From the NCBI GenBank assembly GCA_003344405.1, contig NOWV01000049.1, positions 62,001 to 126,000 on the forward strand: a stretch of 64,000 bases of DNA, given 5' to 3'. Under the pieces are notes generated by a model. The model had not been told where the DNA came from. It was given only the letters and a program-made list of their open reading frames with translations, and did no database searches. The stretch comes from Trichoplax sp. H2 (lineage: Eukaryota > Placozoa > Uniplacotomia > Trichoplacea). Positions 13,397 through 26,894 of the stretch are shown in pieces (the stretch's first letter is position 1; every line of letters begins with the position of its first letter). Position numbers and translations under genes: made by a program.

Positions 13397-15527
13397 TTTA
13401 ATCGATCACCTCTCGATATCTACTAGATAAGTACTTGGAAGAGAGATAACGTCAATAGACAATCTTGTCTTGACATTATCCGATCATTCCTTTATCTACT
13501 TGCGTTCGTTTACACAGCCAATGTGGTGCTATTTCTTCTCTCAATGGATGAAAATAAGATAGAAGGAACTCAATTTTTATACATGCATCAATGCCTATGG
13601 ATAGGATGGATGTCAGTTCTTTGTCAGGCTTTACTAAATTATCCTAACGATGTTTGTGGAAAATTGATCATTTCTGAAAGTTGATTAACGATCTCTTTTA
13701 GTTTGCAGCTATTGTTTCGAGGGTGATCACGTGGACATACTTTACAATGCACTTGGCCAGTCATCGGCCGCATGCGTGAAAAGGATTGAAAATGTATGAC
13801 ATCCAATGAAGACCGAAAGGACAGCGCCACCAATGGAGATCATGGAGAATCTCCATGAGAGGTTAATAAGGACATCTCTGATCTGGCTAATTTCGGAGAA
13901 TGAAACAGTATCGAAAGTATTCGGGTAATATCAACAATGGGTCCAATGTGGGAGAATTAGGGAGAACACCGATACTACCCTTTATAGCGCCGATATTTAT
14001 GAACTAAAATGTCTCGAAGACAATGGACTAAATTAAATCAATTATGATGGACTTTTAACCGAGTCTTTATCTTGATATTGAGAGACTATTTTGCTGGCAA
14101 TTTCTACTCCACTGCCCATCAGTATGGATTCCATATACTTTAAAGCAGTTCGTACTACCGGTAATCAGTATGAGCTATACAATGACGGCCTACTAGAGTG
14201 GCTAGGTTGATTGGTTTGTATACCACGGAATTTCTAATGCGTGAATGGCAGTTTTTTGAAGTATTTTCTCATCAGTATTGAGAGCCAACGATAGTATCGC
14301 TATGTTTCAATTGACAGTTTAATACTACATGTTGGCATAAATGCAAGCGATGACGTAGTATTTAGTGAAATTGAAATCCTTTGCAGCTGTACTTAATCCA
14401 TTCAACAGCAAAAGGATTTTGTTTCTTTTGACTGGAAGCTAAAATAAACTATCGCACTGGAACTGGATACTAGCTGATATACCTCCTATTATATATATAA
14501 TTGCATTGTACTGTACATACATGATTGCTGTCAGCGAGTGACGAGATTTTCTAGTATTTCTATTTTGATATACTGTTGGTATTGTGCATGCTGAATATTG
14601 ATTCTTCTTATTAGTAATAAACAGTCCTTCGAAATTGAAATATTTAGGTATATGGATTTTCCTGTTTATTATACAATTATAGTTTATCAATGCAAGGAAA
14701 AAGGATCTATTTCACAATGTGGAAGAATATGAGGCAAATCAATCGATGAATTGTTTATCTTGCAAATACGAGCTCCTTGATGACCTACAGTATAGCATTG
14801 TACAGTATACGAATTCCAGCAGAAATACTAGTCATCAAAATCGCGAACTAAAACACATCACTGTAGAAATATTAAGCATACTATTGTGCGTAGCCAACAC
14901 CAAGCTTGAGATGAAGATCGATATAAGAATTAAATAAATCAATTCTTCAAGGCACTGTTGAATCCATCGAGGTCAAAGAAATAGCTCTAGACCTCTGGCC
15001 GTGTTGTACGAATATACTCTGTACAGAATATTACAGTATACTGGAGATCTGGTAACTGTACTTTCATATTCAATAGACAGTACATCACGATAGTGGACAT
15101 TTACACGACATTGCTGTTGCAGAATTGAGTAATCATCATGAAATTACAGTGGATTTAGGCCAAATTGAAAAATTCGACCAGTTTGGAGATGGTTACGGAG
15201 CATCTTGGCAGCTAATCCCTCCGGCTCCTACCTTGATAATATGAATTAATGAAACATCGCCTCGACCTGGTATCTCCCTTTTTTAGCGGCGCTTCGGACA
15301 GACTGTCAGACAACAACCGCACTGGTAGCTTGACTTCAAGCTGCTTCAACTGTGAATCGGCGCAGTAGCCTAAAGGCAAGGCATGATGTCATTGTCTGGA
15401 CGTTGTACTGTACGGACTGTACTGAGCCACAGCAAGCGGTAAGTGAAGGGAGTCAAGAGTCAAGTGAAAGTCAAGCTGGTTACCCCAAGCAATCATGCAA
15501 GAAAGTTGGCTGCAGCATTCTGTCTGA
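13397..15527. promoter_or_regulatory. Shared 5' interval of INPP5F (-) and ZFYVE27 (+)
   Basis: A 2.1 kb head-to-head intergenic region. No conserved protein is recognised; open frames at 13639-13833 (-) and 14719-14937 (+) are short and isolated. The right half (14500-15430) carries scattered GTAC/ACAGTAC elements (TTGTACTGTACATAC near 14510, TTGTACAGTATAC near 14797, CTGTACAGAATATTACAGTA near 15019, TGTACTGTACGGACTGTACT near 15405). This is a weaker version of the clusters found between the other divergent pairs. Promoter activity is inferred from gene orientation only. Confidence 0.5.
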
Positions 15528-18500
15528 ATGGCTCCAGTAGAACAAATTGAGCGAAAGATAGAATTAGCTGTGTTAGTAGACAATTATAAGAAAGTCAAAC
15601 GATTTCTTCGACCTCTACGCTATTTCTATCAATGGTTAGATGATCTTTTAAAGTAAGTTGAAATGAATATCGAGACGATCATTTTACAACGTATTTTCCA
15701 CGCTTGCCTTTCCATTGCAAATGAACAACCCAATTGCATGGAAGGTTAATTGATTCATTATTCAATTACCATTCGATGAACGCCTCATTACTCCATCAAC
15801 CTTGCCCTATTTGCTACAATTTTCACTATCAAGTCATCATACATCGAGTTGAGTCTGTCTCGATCATCATGCAATGGCGGATGCAGTCTTAGTAGACCAA
15901 GATATGCAATACAATAGATTGACACTACGTTAACAACACTCGATCATGCTTGTATACGATGGAGTCCATGGACAGTAATCGATTGCGATCAACTTAGTCA
16001 AACAGGACTAATACTGTACTTTTTTCATGGTTTGTTCTTGTTAAGCCCAGGAAACCAAATAATTTGTATACAATATGACGAAGGTCAGTTTTTCTTGAAG
16101 ATATCTTAATGGAGGAATAGTTGTACATCAGGCCGCTCCACAATGCATCCGCAACCAAGCCATTAGGCAATAACATCAGCCAACACATTTCTTTTCCATT
16201 TCATCTTACGAATCGTGATGACGTCCACCTTTAGTTCTTGTACCATTACTCATCATCTACCACATTTGGTAACATTGTCTAGTATGTTCCCTGGTGTAGT
16301 AGTAGAAATACAAATTGAATGGGATAGGTTAAAAATGTCATCATTTCTTTATATACTAGTTATATTAATCAACGTATCAATGGATGCCTGGATTTATCTT
16401 TCTAATCGACAGACCTTATCGGCAGATATGGCTGTAGCTAACATTTTCTTTTTACTTGCATGTTCAACTTGTAGACTATTGCTCTATATGAATAATATGT
16501 TAAGAATGATTTATCTTCTCGTTACAGTTGGAAGTCAGGGCTTCGTTCTTTGATTGCTTTATTATTGTTAACGACTATCACATTAGGTAAGGACTAATAA
16601 TGTGAAATGACTGAGTTGTGAGGTGATGTTGTACAATGTGTTACTACATGCTAACTACAATATTTGCAGATGAAATTTCAGTTCAACTATGACTGATATT
16701 TATTGTATATGTTACGCATACATATGAGTATGCTGCTTTTATGTGCAATGATTAATTATCAAAGATGGACTACACTCTCGATAATAGTGTGTATATACGA
16801 TATAATTACATTTAAGGATATAAATCTTAAATTTGAAGCTCATGGAAACCTATGAATTATCATTCTAAATATTAGATGCATTTATACTAACGTTGCTACT
16901 GTCGCTGCTATGCCTATTGGTCGTTTCTCGTTGGATATACTTGCCTAAAGATGTTATAGTTGAAGACTTGAAAAGCAATCTTCCTGAACCGGAAATGCAA
17001 GATCATGATTTTGTAATAGTTGTAAGTTTACTGAAGTACTGTAGTTTCCACTTTACGAAAAATGTATGTTCCTTTACTTCTGGTTTTCATATTGCCATAT
17101 TAACAATAGATAGTGACACCGAAAGTAGTATCTATCCATGGGTATTTTACAAAATCAAATATTGCTACGCTATAAATTTATCTCAAAATTTTGTCATTTC
17201 TACTGTACTAGAAAGCTCTCATTGACAACGATAAATTTCATCTGATGTAATGTTGTCCAACTTGTTGATACCACGATTAGGACAACTCTAATTATCTTGT
17301 AAATATCTTTCACAACTAGAGTGAGCAAGCCGCTAACGAAAAACTATCAAAAACTGCTATAAAAGAATATAAGCAAATGTAGGGACATTAACATACTACT
17401 GATCTTCGAAATAGTGAATGTCATTTTATGTAATTTTTTTATCGTTAAATCTTATCTCGACAATGTTGGTTTAAGAATTCTACAAAAATTTCTTTAAATG
17501 TATTGATTATATGCAAACTAACTGTGAGTCTTTTGTACAGGCTTGCAGAAATGGACGATTTACTAAATAAAATTCGTATTGCGCGAGATCATTTTATCAG
17601 GTATTAATGATTTTTCGTTTTAGCAGGCAATAAATTGTAGAAAAAATACGAATTCTATATGGATGCATATCTCTTTCAATCAACTTGAAGCGCGATATTT
17701 CATGTTTTGTCGTGAAAATAAACTAATGTGATCGGTTTATCTTTTGTAATTGATTAGTATTGTGAAATGGAATCGACCAAAAGCTACAATGACGTAAGTC
17801 TCCAACATTCGAGATTCCAGGCGCTTTGTACTTACTACCAGCCAATTATACTTATCTATAATTGACATATGATGTTGCACTAATAAATCTGATACTTCTT
17901 CACACAGAATTACAATAATTGTCCTCTTAGCAACTCTGGCTTATCCTGTAATGCCTATTAGAGGTTATTGGATTGGCTTTGTAACTACAGCATTCCTTTT
18001 CCAACCTTATATAAGCAATGGTATGTTCATTTTAAGTTACTAATCTATCATCATGCTCCATTTCGCAATGCAATATTGCTATATGACAACATGCTCTAAA
18101 AACTTATGGTTAAACTACAAGCTTTACGGTATTCAGTTAGAGTAGCGCTGTATACCTTCCTTTAAGTTTGTTATAAATTTAAAATTTAAAATAAAGCATC
18201 AAAGTCTCCTGAAAATTCTGAAACTCAGCAAGCAAGTAACGAGGAGGTAAGTTCATGATGGTAGTACTAGTGACCCATGCACGGCGCGTAATCAGTAAGT
18301 AACTTTCATTTTACGAAGCAGAATGATGATAACCTTGCAGCTGCCGGTGATACAGCAGCGATCAATTCTGAAAATCAAGTCGACAGTGACGATGAAGTAG
18401 ATTTTGAATCTGATGACGACGAAGAGGTAAAAATTTCAGGCTTTAAAGAAGTATTGTTGATCCTGTAATCTTCATTAAAATTTTTATTAATTTCTCTAAT

Positions 18501-19335
18501 TTTTTTATTTGTCTTAATATTAAAATAGGCCATCCCTATGTCTAAGAACGATTTAAGATCTATAAGTAAGCTATTGCCAGGCATTCTATTGGTTAACCGT
18601 TTTATTTTATGTTATCGAATACGCATTAATGAATTAATTTGAATTAATTTAAGCTCATCGGAAATCAGTGATGACAAGGTTTAATGAATTAAAACGGCGT
18701 CGACGACATATAAAGAGTGGTATAGTGACAATAATATTAAATTTGTTATCTACATTTAACTAGGGCATAATATTTAATTTACTCTGTTTACAGGTCACTG
18801 TGCATCGTGTGATTCATCTTTCTCGAAGATGCTGATTCGCCGGGTAAGTAAAAATTTGTCTGCAGTACACTAGCATTAAGAAAATACCATTGGAGTGCAA
18901 TATTAAAGTACACAAAAGTAGCTATCATAAGAAAACCGTTACGCTTATTTCTTCAGCAATACTGTAGAGCATGTGGTGACAGTTTTTGTTCTCGATGTTG
19001 CTCAATGAAAGTTCCACGCGCGGTTTTTGGAGCAACAGGTAAGAGGCAATGGGTATTTACTGGCGATACTTTGTAAAGTTGACCGCGAAGTCGCGATTTT
19101 TCTGCGAGACACTCGAGATATTTTACGCGTATTGCAAATCACTCAAAATTGACAAAATTCTCTTTCCTTTCCGTAATTTATAATAGCTCCTGCTGCATAC
19201 GTTGAAACCGTTTTGGTATGCAATTCATGCTATGCTGATCTAAAAGATACACTTTTACAAGTTCAAGCTGCTGCTAACCGTCAGAATATTACCGATGCGT
19301 CTGCATTCAGCCATAGCAGCAATGTCAATACTTAG
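15528..19335 (+). CDS. ZFYVE27: Protrudin-like ER protein with C-terminal FYVE-type zinc finger
   Basis: Protrudin is an ER membrane protein that shapes tubules, binds VAP proteins and directs endosomes into neurites (family knowledge). Exon 1 (15528-15652) encodes MAPVEQIERKIELAVL and a hydrophilic segment. The exon beginning near 16235 gives hydrophobic membrane segments (WDRLKMSSFLYILVILINV). Further exons near 17550-17600, 17760-17790 and 17912-18020 (ITIIVLLATLAYPVMPIRGY) give a coiled or helical part and a membrane hairpin. Exons near 18203-18246 and 18322-18426 are acidic (DEVDFESDDDEE), where the vertebrate protein has its FFAT-like motif. Then come a basic stretch (RFNELKRRRRH, ending 18719), FYVE exons 18794-18843 and 18957-19038 (CASCDSSFSKMLIRR / CRACGDSFCSRCC) and the last exon 19187-19335 (VLVCNSCYADL). 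Eight zinc-ligand cysteines are visible. The exon structure between 16550 and 17550 is uncertain. Confidence 0.88.
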
Positions 19336-20602
19336 TATTCTAGTGGAAGACTGTTCTTATCTCGTGAATTTAAAACAAGCCAATGAAAAGCGAATTTTTT
19401 ATACAGTAAGCAGAGCCCTAATATAGACAAGAACTTTAAATTTAAACTTTTGGTATGAAGGCACTTTCATTTTCGCGCGACAGCTCAGCAATAGCTTTAT
19501 TATTATCTAGTTTGCGATATTACGTGAATGTACAGTACATATCTACAGAATTATTACCTAAATTCTACTGTATTATATTGTGTTATGGCTATATTTTTTT
19601 CATATAATTTAAAAGATTAGGCAAGTTTAGATTCGGATTCTATTATTTAGTCTTACGCATATTATTGTATTGTGATATAACTCTCTAAAGAGCTTTTACA
19701 ACATTACGAACAGTTGGATGACGTAGTCACTCATTGCTGTAAATGACAAATCGCTAATGGCGTAGATATGATTAGTATACACAACGCTAAAGGGAAGAGA
19801 CAACATAGAATTTTACTACTCACTATATCGATTATCTTGGAAAGAATATAGAAAATTAACTATAAATCATGCGATTGTTATAATTCATTTTATTAAAGAA
19901 ATTTAAATCAAATATTGTTGAATTCTATATTGCATGCTAAAATTTCGCTATTGATAAAATACATCTTCGTGTCTCTAAATCCTCATATAGATGCAAAGAT
20001 GTAGATAACTATGAAGTGTATTCTAGACAACTGTACAAGTTTTCGATAACACGCAGATTATAATTATTAATTATGAAGATAAAAAATGCAATTTACTGTC
20101 AATACTCGGCTATGACTGGTAAAAAGATATGTACTTATTTTCATCAAAGGATTATCTATATGTATGTATAATAAACTGATAACGCTACATCTTGCTTTGA
20201 AATTCGTACAATTCTGTTGGGCAATACGATCTATGATTTGATTGCTGAACAAAATTTGATACAGATACGCATACAATGCGACCTGATATCGAAAAGATGT
20301 AGGCAAATAATATAATCCTTGATAAAAACTATACTATCACTGTCGTCAGAACCGCGTAACTTATCATGTTATAGAATTAATCAAAATTTACCGAATTTAC
20401 TGCTTTGGCAATGGCATAATCCAAATAGTAAAACAGAACTGTGATAGTAGCTATTACAACATAGATTAGTATTGCATCACAAAGTATAGTTTGGGCTGAA
20501 GAAATACCGAACCTGAATATATAACTTACAATCAATTAGTTAAATTATAGGAAATGTTCCTATCAAATTTCAAGACTTTTATATTTGATTAGGCTAGCGA
20601 GA
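19336..20602. other. Tail-to-tail interval between ZFYVE27 and LMAN2
   Basis: About 1.27 kb of AT-rich sequence between two convergent stop codons. It holds no recognisable coding block; the 79-codon open frame at 20067-20306 (-) has no family resemblance. Only one short ACAGTAC element is seen (near 19530), unlike the head-to-head intervals. It probably contains the two 3' UTRs. Confidence 0.6.
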
Positions 20603-23600
20603 CTAATAAAATCTCTTTTTCGCATTGGTTTGTTGCCTCTTAACCAAGAAAAATACGATACCACCACAGACGATAAGCAATATCAGGAACATGAATATAG
20701 TCGACATTGATTTACGTTGAAATACACCAACAGGTTTATCTTGCGTCCTCTCTGCATTTGTTACAAGTGATAAAGTAACGGTAAATTAGTTCTAGCAGAG
20801 ACATCATATCAGAATTGTTCAGATTAAAAAGACTGTTTAGACCAATAACAATCAATTGATTTCAAAGATAGTCAATCCTAAAATGGTTAGCTACAGCGGC
20901 CTAAGTCACACTTTAGCTTAGATGTTATCTGTTACATAAAGTGTACTGTATATTATCGTTAGGCATCACTGCTCTACTACTCACCTCGAGGAGCTTCTGC
21001 AGTCTTGGCGTGCGGTACTAAATTTAATAGAGCAGTGTCGCTAATATCGGAAGTCTCATCAGCGGGTAATTCAAACACTTTAAATGTCAGAATATCATGG
21101 TTGTCTAAGCCAAAGAGGAAAATAATCATCAGCCTAAAGGTAGCAGAACAGGAGCATGAATACTGCATCACTAAAACAAGCAACTTATCTTACCAGCTAA
21201 GTCCCCGGTAGCTGCGGAAATCCCAAAAAAGTAACCCAGTGGCAAAAAAACCTCATCAGCATCGAAACACTGACGCCATTCTCCGTTACCATCGATATCA
21301 AGTTTTGCCTATAACAGAGTTGAATATCACTTTAACGTGCGCTTAGAATAAAAAATTGATCTTAAAGCCATTGATGTAATATTAAAATGCTGCATTAATT
21401 TTAATTAAAATAGTTAACATCCAAAACTTACCGTTAATCGATTGTTAACAAAGCGGATAGATGCAAAAGTATCATGTTCTCTACCGCGGAATGGAGCCTA
21501 CGATATATTTGTGCAATTATTTTGTTGTACATGTCAAACGATAAATCAAATTATTGTATATATCCAAGTATTACCGAACATCCAGCGATCTGAATGTGCG
21601 TTCCATCATAGTCGTGATCGTAGCTCATGGAGCCGTTATTGACAACTGCCGAAACATAGGGGTGAACGTGCTAAAATGCAATGAATAACAATTATTGTAT
21701 GGTAGCTAGGACTGGGCTATTATCATGTCATCATTACAAAGTTATATGGGTATTAAACACATTAAATATCATGTCATTTTAAGAATGAATCAATTTCTGG
21801 AAGTTTCTTACTAATCATATTTGTACTTACGGCATGTTCACCATTTTGGTTGCTGTAAGTATCGAAGAAAATGGCTAGGCCACTAAAGGGATCTTTACTA
21901 CCGAAAACTTTGCCTACATGCGATAAAAGACAAACGTCAATGAAGTATATCATCATCAATATATCACAAATAGCAATGATATGAAATCGTCATAGTAACA
22001 GTCATTAGTATATATATATATATATATACCCATTTCGTTTCTACCCTTTGTGAGCCAAAACGCAAATCCATCGCCATACAAATCAACACCATTACCATGA
22101 ACTTTAAAGTGAATTAAAACTTCCCAATTGCGGAGCATGCATGGCTAATAACGATAAATAAACGAGATCAGCCTTCTATCTATATTTTGCTTACTGCTAT
22201 CAAAAATTGCCTTATAACTGCGATATTCTTGTCAGGAGGACAGTTTGACAAGACAGTGTAATACTTGCACTCCGGATGTGAAATATCTAGCATTATGAGT
22301 TGCTGAATTTCAGTTAATTATTGAAATACTTGAATCTTTTTATCAATAGATTAAATTAGTATATACCCGAACTCGTACTTATTCTTATGTATGCTTTAAT
22401 ATGAGTAAAAAAGTTTATGGTCGATCATCGTACGATTTATTTAGTATACTGATAAACATCTAAAGTCATGCACGATAAATTTACCATCTGGCAAAAGGAA
22501 AATTTTCCAAAACTGGCATAGGGCAGTGAATAACAATGTAATTGATTACTGTGCTATTATCAGAGTGATATCAGTTTTGAAGTAGTAGCAGTTATAATAA
22601 ATTTGTTATAATACGCGTAGAAATGGAGTCGTCACCAAAATTTAAAATTAGGCTTCCATAATAAAACGTCACGATCAAAAGGTAAATGAAAACTTACTAT
22701 TCTATTCCAAATTGCGCCAGCTTTACTTTGATGATCAGGTGTTAATCGGATATGGGTGCCAGTAACAATAGTACTTCCAGTAAAGTCCCAAAGTTCAGCT
22801 CCAACACCTAATTAATGAAGCAGGGTATTATAAAGAAAGTAGATACGCTAAGTTGAATAAAGGTAAAGTTAACAGTTTATTATTTTAGTCGTTCGATCGG
22901 TTTTATGTCGAATGGATACAACATGACGTAGTTTGTCAATATCTTGTGTATGAAGATAAAAAGTTAACGTTAATAGCTTTGTTACTTTGTTATTGATCTA
23001 CTGAACATATTGACACGTTATGCTTGGTAAAAAAGATGCTATATCATCATATCTGAAGGAATTACGCTCCAATTATTGATGAAAATGGAAACACTGTAGC
23101 AATTTTCCCTTTTTTTTGCAATGAGCAAATAAGATAACGACTACTGTTTCGGCATAGCATTCTACTAGCCGTTACCAATTCCTAGTCTTCCATATTAGGC
23201 CAGTCCGCGCAGATACAGAGTGCGTTGTTAATTAATTCAAGTCCACAATGAAGTGAACAAAGCTACCCGCACAACAGTTGATCGAAGTTTATTAATCATT
23301 ACTTGGTATTACTTAATTAATTAGTTGATAGCCAGTCTACCACAACAATGAAATTGAATGTTTTCAAACTTACAAACCATTTTAATCCTTAAAGAAAGCC
23401 TTTTTTTTAAAGATTAAGATTTAATATGGGCGCATTGACTGACAATGTTAAAGGATTAGCATTGTATGGAGTAATTTTAACGTACAGTACTGGCATAGGT
23501 ACTGTATTGGCAGGAAATAGTACGGATAAAGTAGACGATAGAATCCACTATTGGGTCATTTCAGGGGCTAATGCATAGTAGGCCTAGGAAATGATGTACG

Positions 23601-25013
23601 CATCTACTCGTACCGTGGCCGTACGTGGAAGTAAATACAGGACTACGGAGATTTGAAGATCCCTTGTTTTGTACGATCAGCAGTATTGAGCATGGTTTAC
23701 ATACAAGTCGTCCTATGCTATATTTGTCAGAGTGTTATTAGGATGAATTAATCCCAATTTCATAGTCAGTAAGGTTATCCAAATACTGCGTTTATTTGCC
23801 TAAATCAACATCAATGGATCAATAAGGAAATGCATCGTCAGAATGAATGAAAGGTATCTAATTCAGCCATTCCAGACAGTCATGGAGTTGATATTAATTA
23901 TCAGGTACACTGTTGTGTACCTGCATAACAGTGAATTATTCACGTTTACAATATTGGATCAACTTTTAATTGCAATATTTCGCAGTTCATAAAGTAAAGA
24001 CTAGCCACGTTATAACATAAAGAGGAGATTCTTTAGGAAAGACGGCCAACTCGACATTGTACTTTGCATTGTTGGCCACCATTGGCACAGGATGGCCATT
24101 CTTTGAAGACTGTCTTTTCGTGCGTGCATAGGCACGAGTACAGCATGGCGTCGACCGGCATACTGTAGTACATTGTACAATTATTGCAGTGTTCCAGTCA
24201 AGTCTACCAACAGTTGAGATTTTTGTCTGGTAGTCATTTTCTGTCCAAGTCCGTCTACTGTACTGCATACATTAGTATGTAGAGCAAGAGTTTGGAATGA
24301 ATTGAATTGGATGGATTGCGCTTTCAGTATGTTATTAGGCCAGTGAAAACGCCGATATTTCTGAAAGGATTTTGAAACGATTGAGCAATACCCTGTCCAG
24401 AGAGCGTCTAGTTGATACTGTATCTCCAATCAGGCTTAGCCCTATTTCATTGGAAACTAGAATACGAGTAGGCTATCCAGCCAAATGAGTGCAGTGGGCA
24501 ATTGCTTTCAGAAAGGTAGTGGAAATTGACTGTCCATTGAACGTCTATATTCGTACAATGCGTGCACGCAAAGTATTCTACAATACACTACTGAATTATT
24601 TTGGGGTTGGTTTATTTGGACTCGTTGTCGAAGTCGATGATGTTACGACAGACCTACTATGGCGATTAATAAACAGGCTGGACTGAAATTTCATCCACTA
24701 TCCATATTGGATTTTATCCTATGACCTACTCAAGCAATACTATCAATATAGACAAAGCTCCTATGCTATGGAAATGGTTCAGTTTAAAGGGCTTACTGCA
24801 AGAGTGATGAAGGCTATGTAGACTCCATTTTCAATTTGATCAATCAATGAGAGGTGGTCGACCGTGTACTAGTACTATACCTTGAAAAGGGCGAACCAAG
24901 GTGTGCTCTCTTTTGAGGAAGCCTTCAGCTCCTGGTTCCAAAGATTGTTCATCGTTGCATGTGACGATAGGCCAGCAGAATAAAGCAAAGGTAAGATAGA
25001 GTAAGATTTCCAT
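20603..25013 (-). CDS. LMAN2: VIP36/LMAN2-type L-type lectin cargo receptor
   Basis: A type I membrane lectin of the early secretory pathway that binds high-mannose glycoproteins in a Ca2+-dependent way (family knowledge). Nine exons join in frame: 24881-25013, 22698-22807, 22030-22144, 21831-21913, 21575-21670, 21432-21497, 21194-21308, 20985-21104 and 20603-20751. Visible features: signal peptide (MEILLYLTFALFCWPIVTC); FLKREHTLVRPFQG then WDFTGST, the lectin start; GDGFAFWLTK; VFGSKDPFSGLAIFFDTY with the Asp of the carbohydrate site; NNGSMSYDHDYDGT, the Ca2+/sugar loop; CS/REHDTF; DNHDIL; a lumenal stalk; one membrane helix (STIFMFLILLIVCGGIVFFLV); and a cytosolic tail ending KKRFY. The terminal FY/KR matches VIP36-type ER-export and retrieval tails rather than the KKFF of ERGIC-53. 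LMAN2L is the alternative vertebrate counterpart. Upstream in-frame codons exist, but the signal peptide fixes the start at 25013. Confidence 0.93.
22808..24880 (-). other. 2.1 kb first intron of LMAN2
   Basis: It separates the signal-peptide exon from the lectin domain (phase-1 junction FQ|G|VGAELWDF). The donor is CAAG|GTATAG and the acceptor TTAATTAG. Open frames at 23987-24268, 24181-24429 (-) and 24489-24686 (+) are unrelated to anything I recognise. A few ACTGTAC elements lie near 23480, 24170 and 24250. Confidence 0.7.
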
Positions 25014-25199
25014 CTTGGATTTGTACAGCGAGCGGTAGCTGTCAAGATGTCGTCTGGACCGATCAAGATGAAAAGTCAATGCGTCTGATGTTCAACTGAA
25101 CACGACAATGAATGCAGCGTGTGACTCGTCAGCGTCAACTTGAACAAACGACCACCAAAAGAGTCAAGGTGTTGCCGTCTCAGGCGAATGGATGATGTC

Positions 25200-26560
25200 C
25201 AGTAGAGTACGCTATACAGTAGACCAGTACCACGTAAAATAGTGTACTGTACTGTACAACTGTCTGACAGGATAGTTGTAGACTTCAGTACAGACAGTTT
25301 ACTGTACAGTACGTAATGTACATTGTACAGTGTACAGTACTATGCTGTACTGTAGACAACCTGTCATTTATACTGTACTGTACTGTACAGTACTGTAGAG
25401 AATTGAAAGCTTTTACACACGGCCGTACCATTTGTACTGTACTTTACAGTCCAGTACAGTACTGTACTGTAGAGTAGAGTACGCTACTGACCAGTACAGT
25501 ACCATGTAAAATAGTGTACTGTAGAACTGTCTGGCAGGATACAGTACTGTACAGTACAGTAGTTGCAGACTTCAGTACAGACAGTTTACTGTACTGTACT
25601 GTACAGTACTGTACACTAGTGTACAGTACTATGCTGTACTGTACTGTAGACAACCTGTCATTTGTACAGTACTGTACTGTACTGTACTGTAGAGAATTGA
25701 AAGCTTTTACACACGACCGTGCCATTTGCACTTTACAGTCCAGTACTGTAGAGTAGAGTACTGTATGTACTACACTGTACAGTACAGTGTACAGTACTAT
25801 GCTGTACTGTACTGTGGACAACCTGTAATTTGTACTGTACAGAATTGAAAGCATTTTACGCACGACCGTGCCATTCGTATTATACAGTCCATTACACTAT
25901 ATGGAAAATTATACAGTACTCCAATTATTCAGAATAATTAAGGAATGAATACCATTTACTACCATTTACTACTAATTAAGACCATTTACTAATGAATACC
26001 ATTCGTACAGTACAGTACTGTACTATGCTGTACAGTGTACAGTGTACAGTATTACAGTACAGAACCTGTAATTTGTATTCAAAGCTTTTCCATACTGTGT
26101 ACTGTACTGTACTGTAAGGAAAGCTTTGACACACGACTAGTGTATTGTAACCCCACTACGACTAAACATTTAATCCGATTGAAAGCGCTACATAAAATCC
26201 GAATCCGATCCGAAATCCGATTTTACAGTACAAAGTATTATAGTTTACTAGTACTTTATCTTAATTTTGAATTTTCGGATTTAGTCGGATTAAGTCGTAT
26301 ATACGAATCCACTGACGATACTGTACGTACTATACACTACAGGAATTTGGATTCAAAGCACTTCAAAACGACCGTGCCATTGGGTTGGTACAGTACAGTA
26401 CTGTACCAATGGCAAAGTCGTGTAGAAAAGCTTGGACTACAAATGATCGTTCACCAAGCTCGTACTGTTCTTGTTCTAAATCATAAATACAGTATATTAA
26501 GAGATTATTGCAATTATTATACTGCTAAAGTATTACTGTACAGTATACTGTGTACAGCAA
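25200..26560. repeat. GTAC-rich palindromic cluster between LMAN2 (-) and UVSSA (+)
   Basis: Dense overlapping runs of GTACTGTAC and GTACAGTAC, many combining into the perfect palindrome GTACTGTACAGTAC (for example near 25380, 25545, 25600 and 25670). The cluster also contains longer direct repeats: a block with AGAATTGAAAGCTTTTACACACG recurs near 25398, 25690 and 25841, and CAGGATA...TGCAGACTTCAGTACAGACAGT occurs twice (25268 and 25538). Several open frames cross this region (such as 25444-25863 and 26035-26604), but they merely translate the repeat (SVQYCTVQY-like). Confidence 0.85.
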
Positions 26561-26894
26561 AGACTCATTGCTGTCGAAACGATGTTCACTTGCTGCATGC
26601 TTGAGTCCCAGGCTACAGTGTTTCTACTGTGGAGACGATGCGTCTACTGTGCACTGTACACTGTACTCTGCTGTCCAGTGATGACGTCATCGGACTCTCT
26701 TCTTAGACGGTCCTACTCTACGGCATCAACTGAACAGCTCCCTGTCTATCGCCTCTTCCAGCCTGACCTGTTTGCGTAGTAGCAGTTGAAGAAGTGGCGA
26801 TCGGCCGATGGTCATGATATAAGCAATATAAGCAAAAGCAATCCTTTAAACGAATCTGTTTTGCCTCGATTGGAATTCAGCAAAGAGGCAGTTC

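Noticed and set aside
25444-26604. Open frames of 139 codons (-, 25444-25863) and 189 codons (+, 26035-26604)
   Set aside because: They translate the GTAC repeats into Tyr/Val/Leu/Ser-rich text on both strands and match no protein family.
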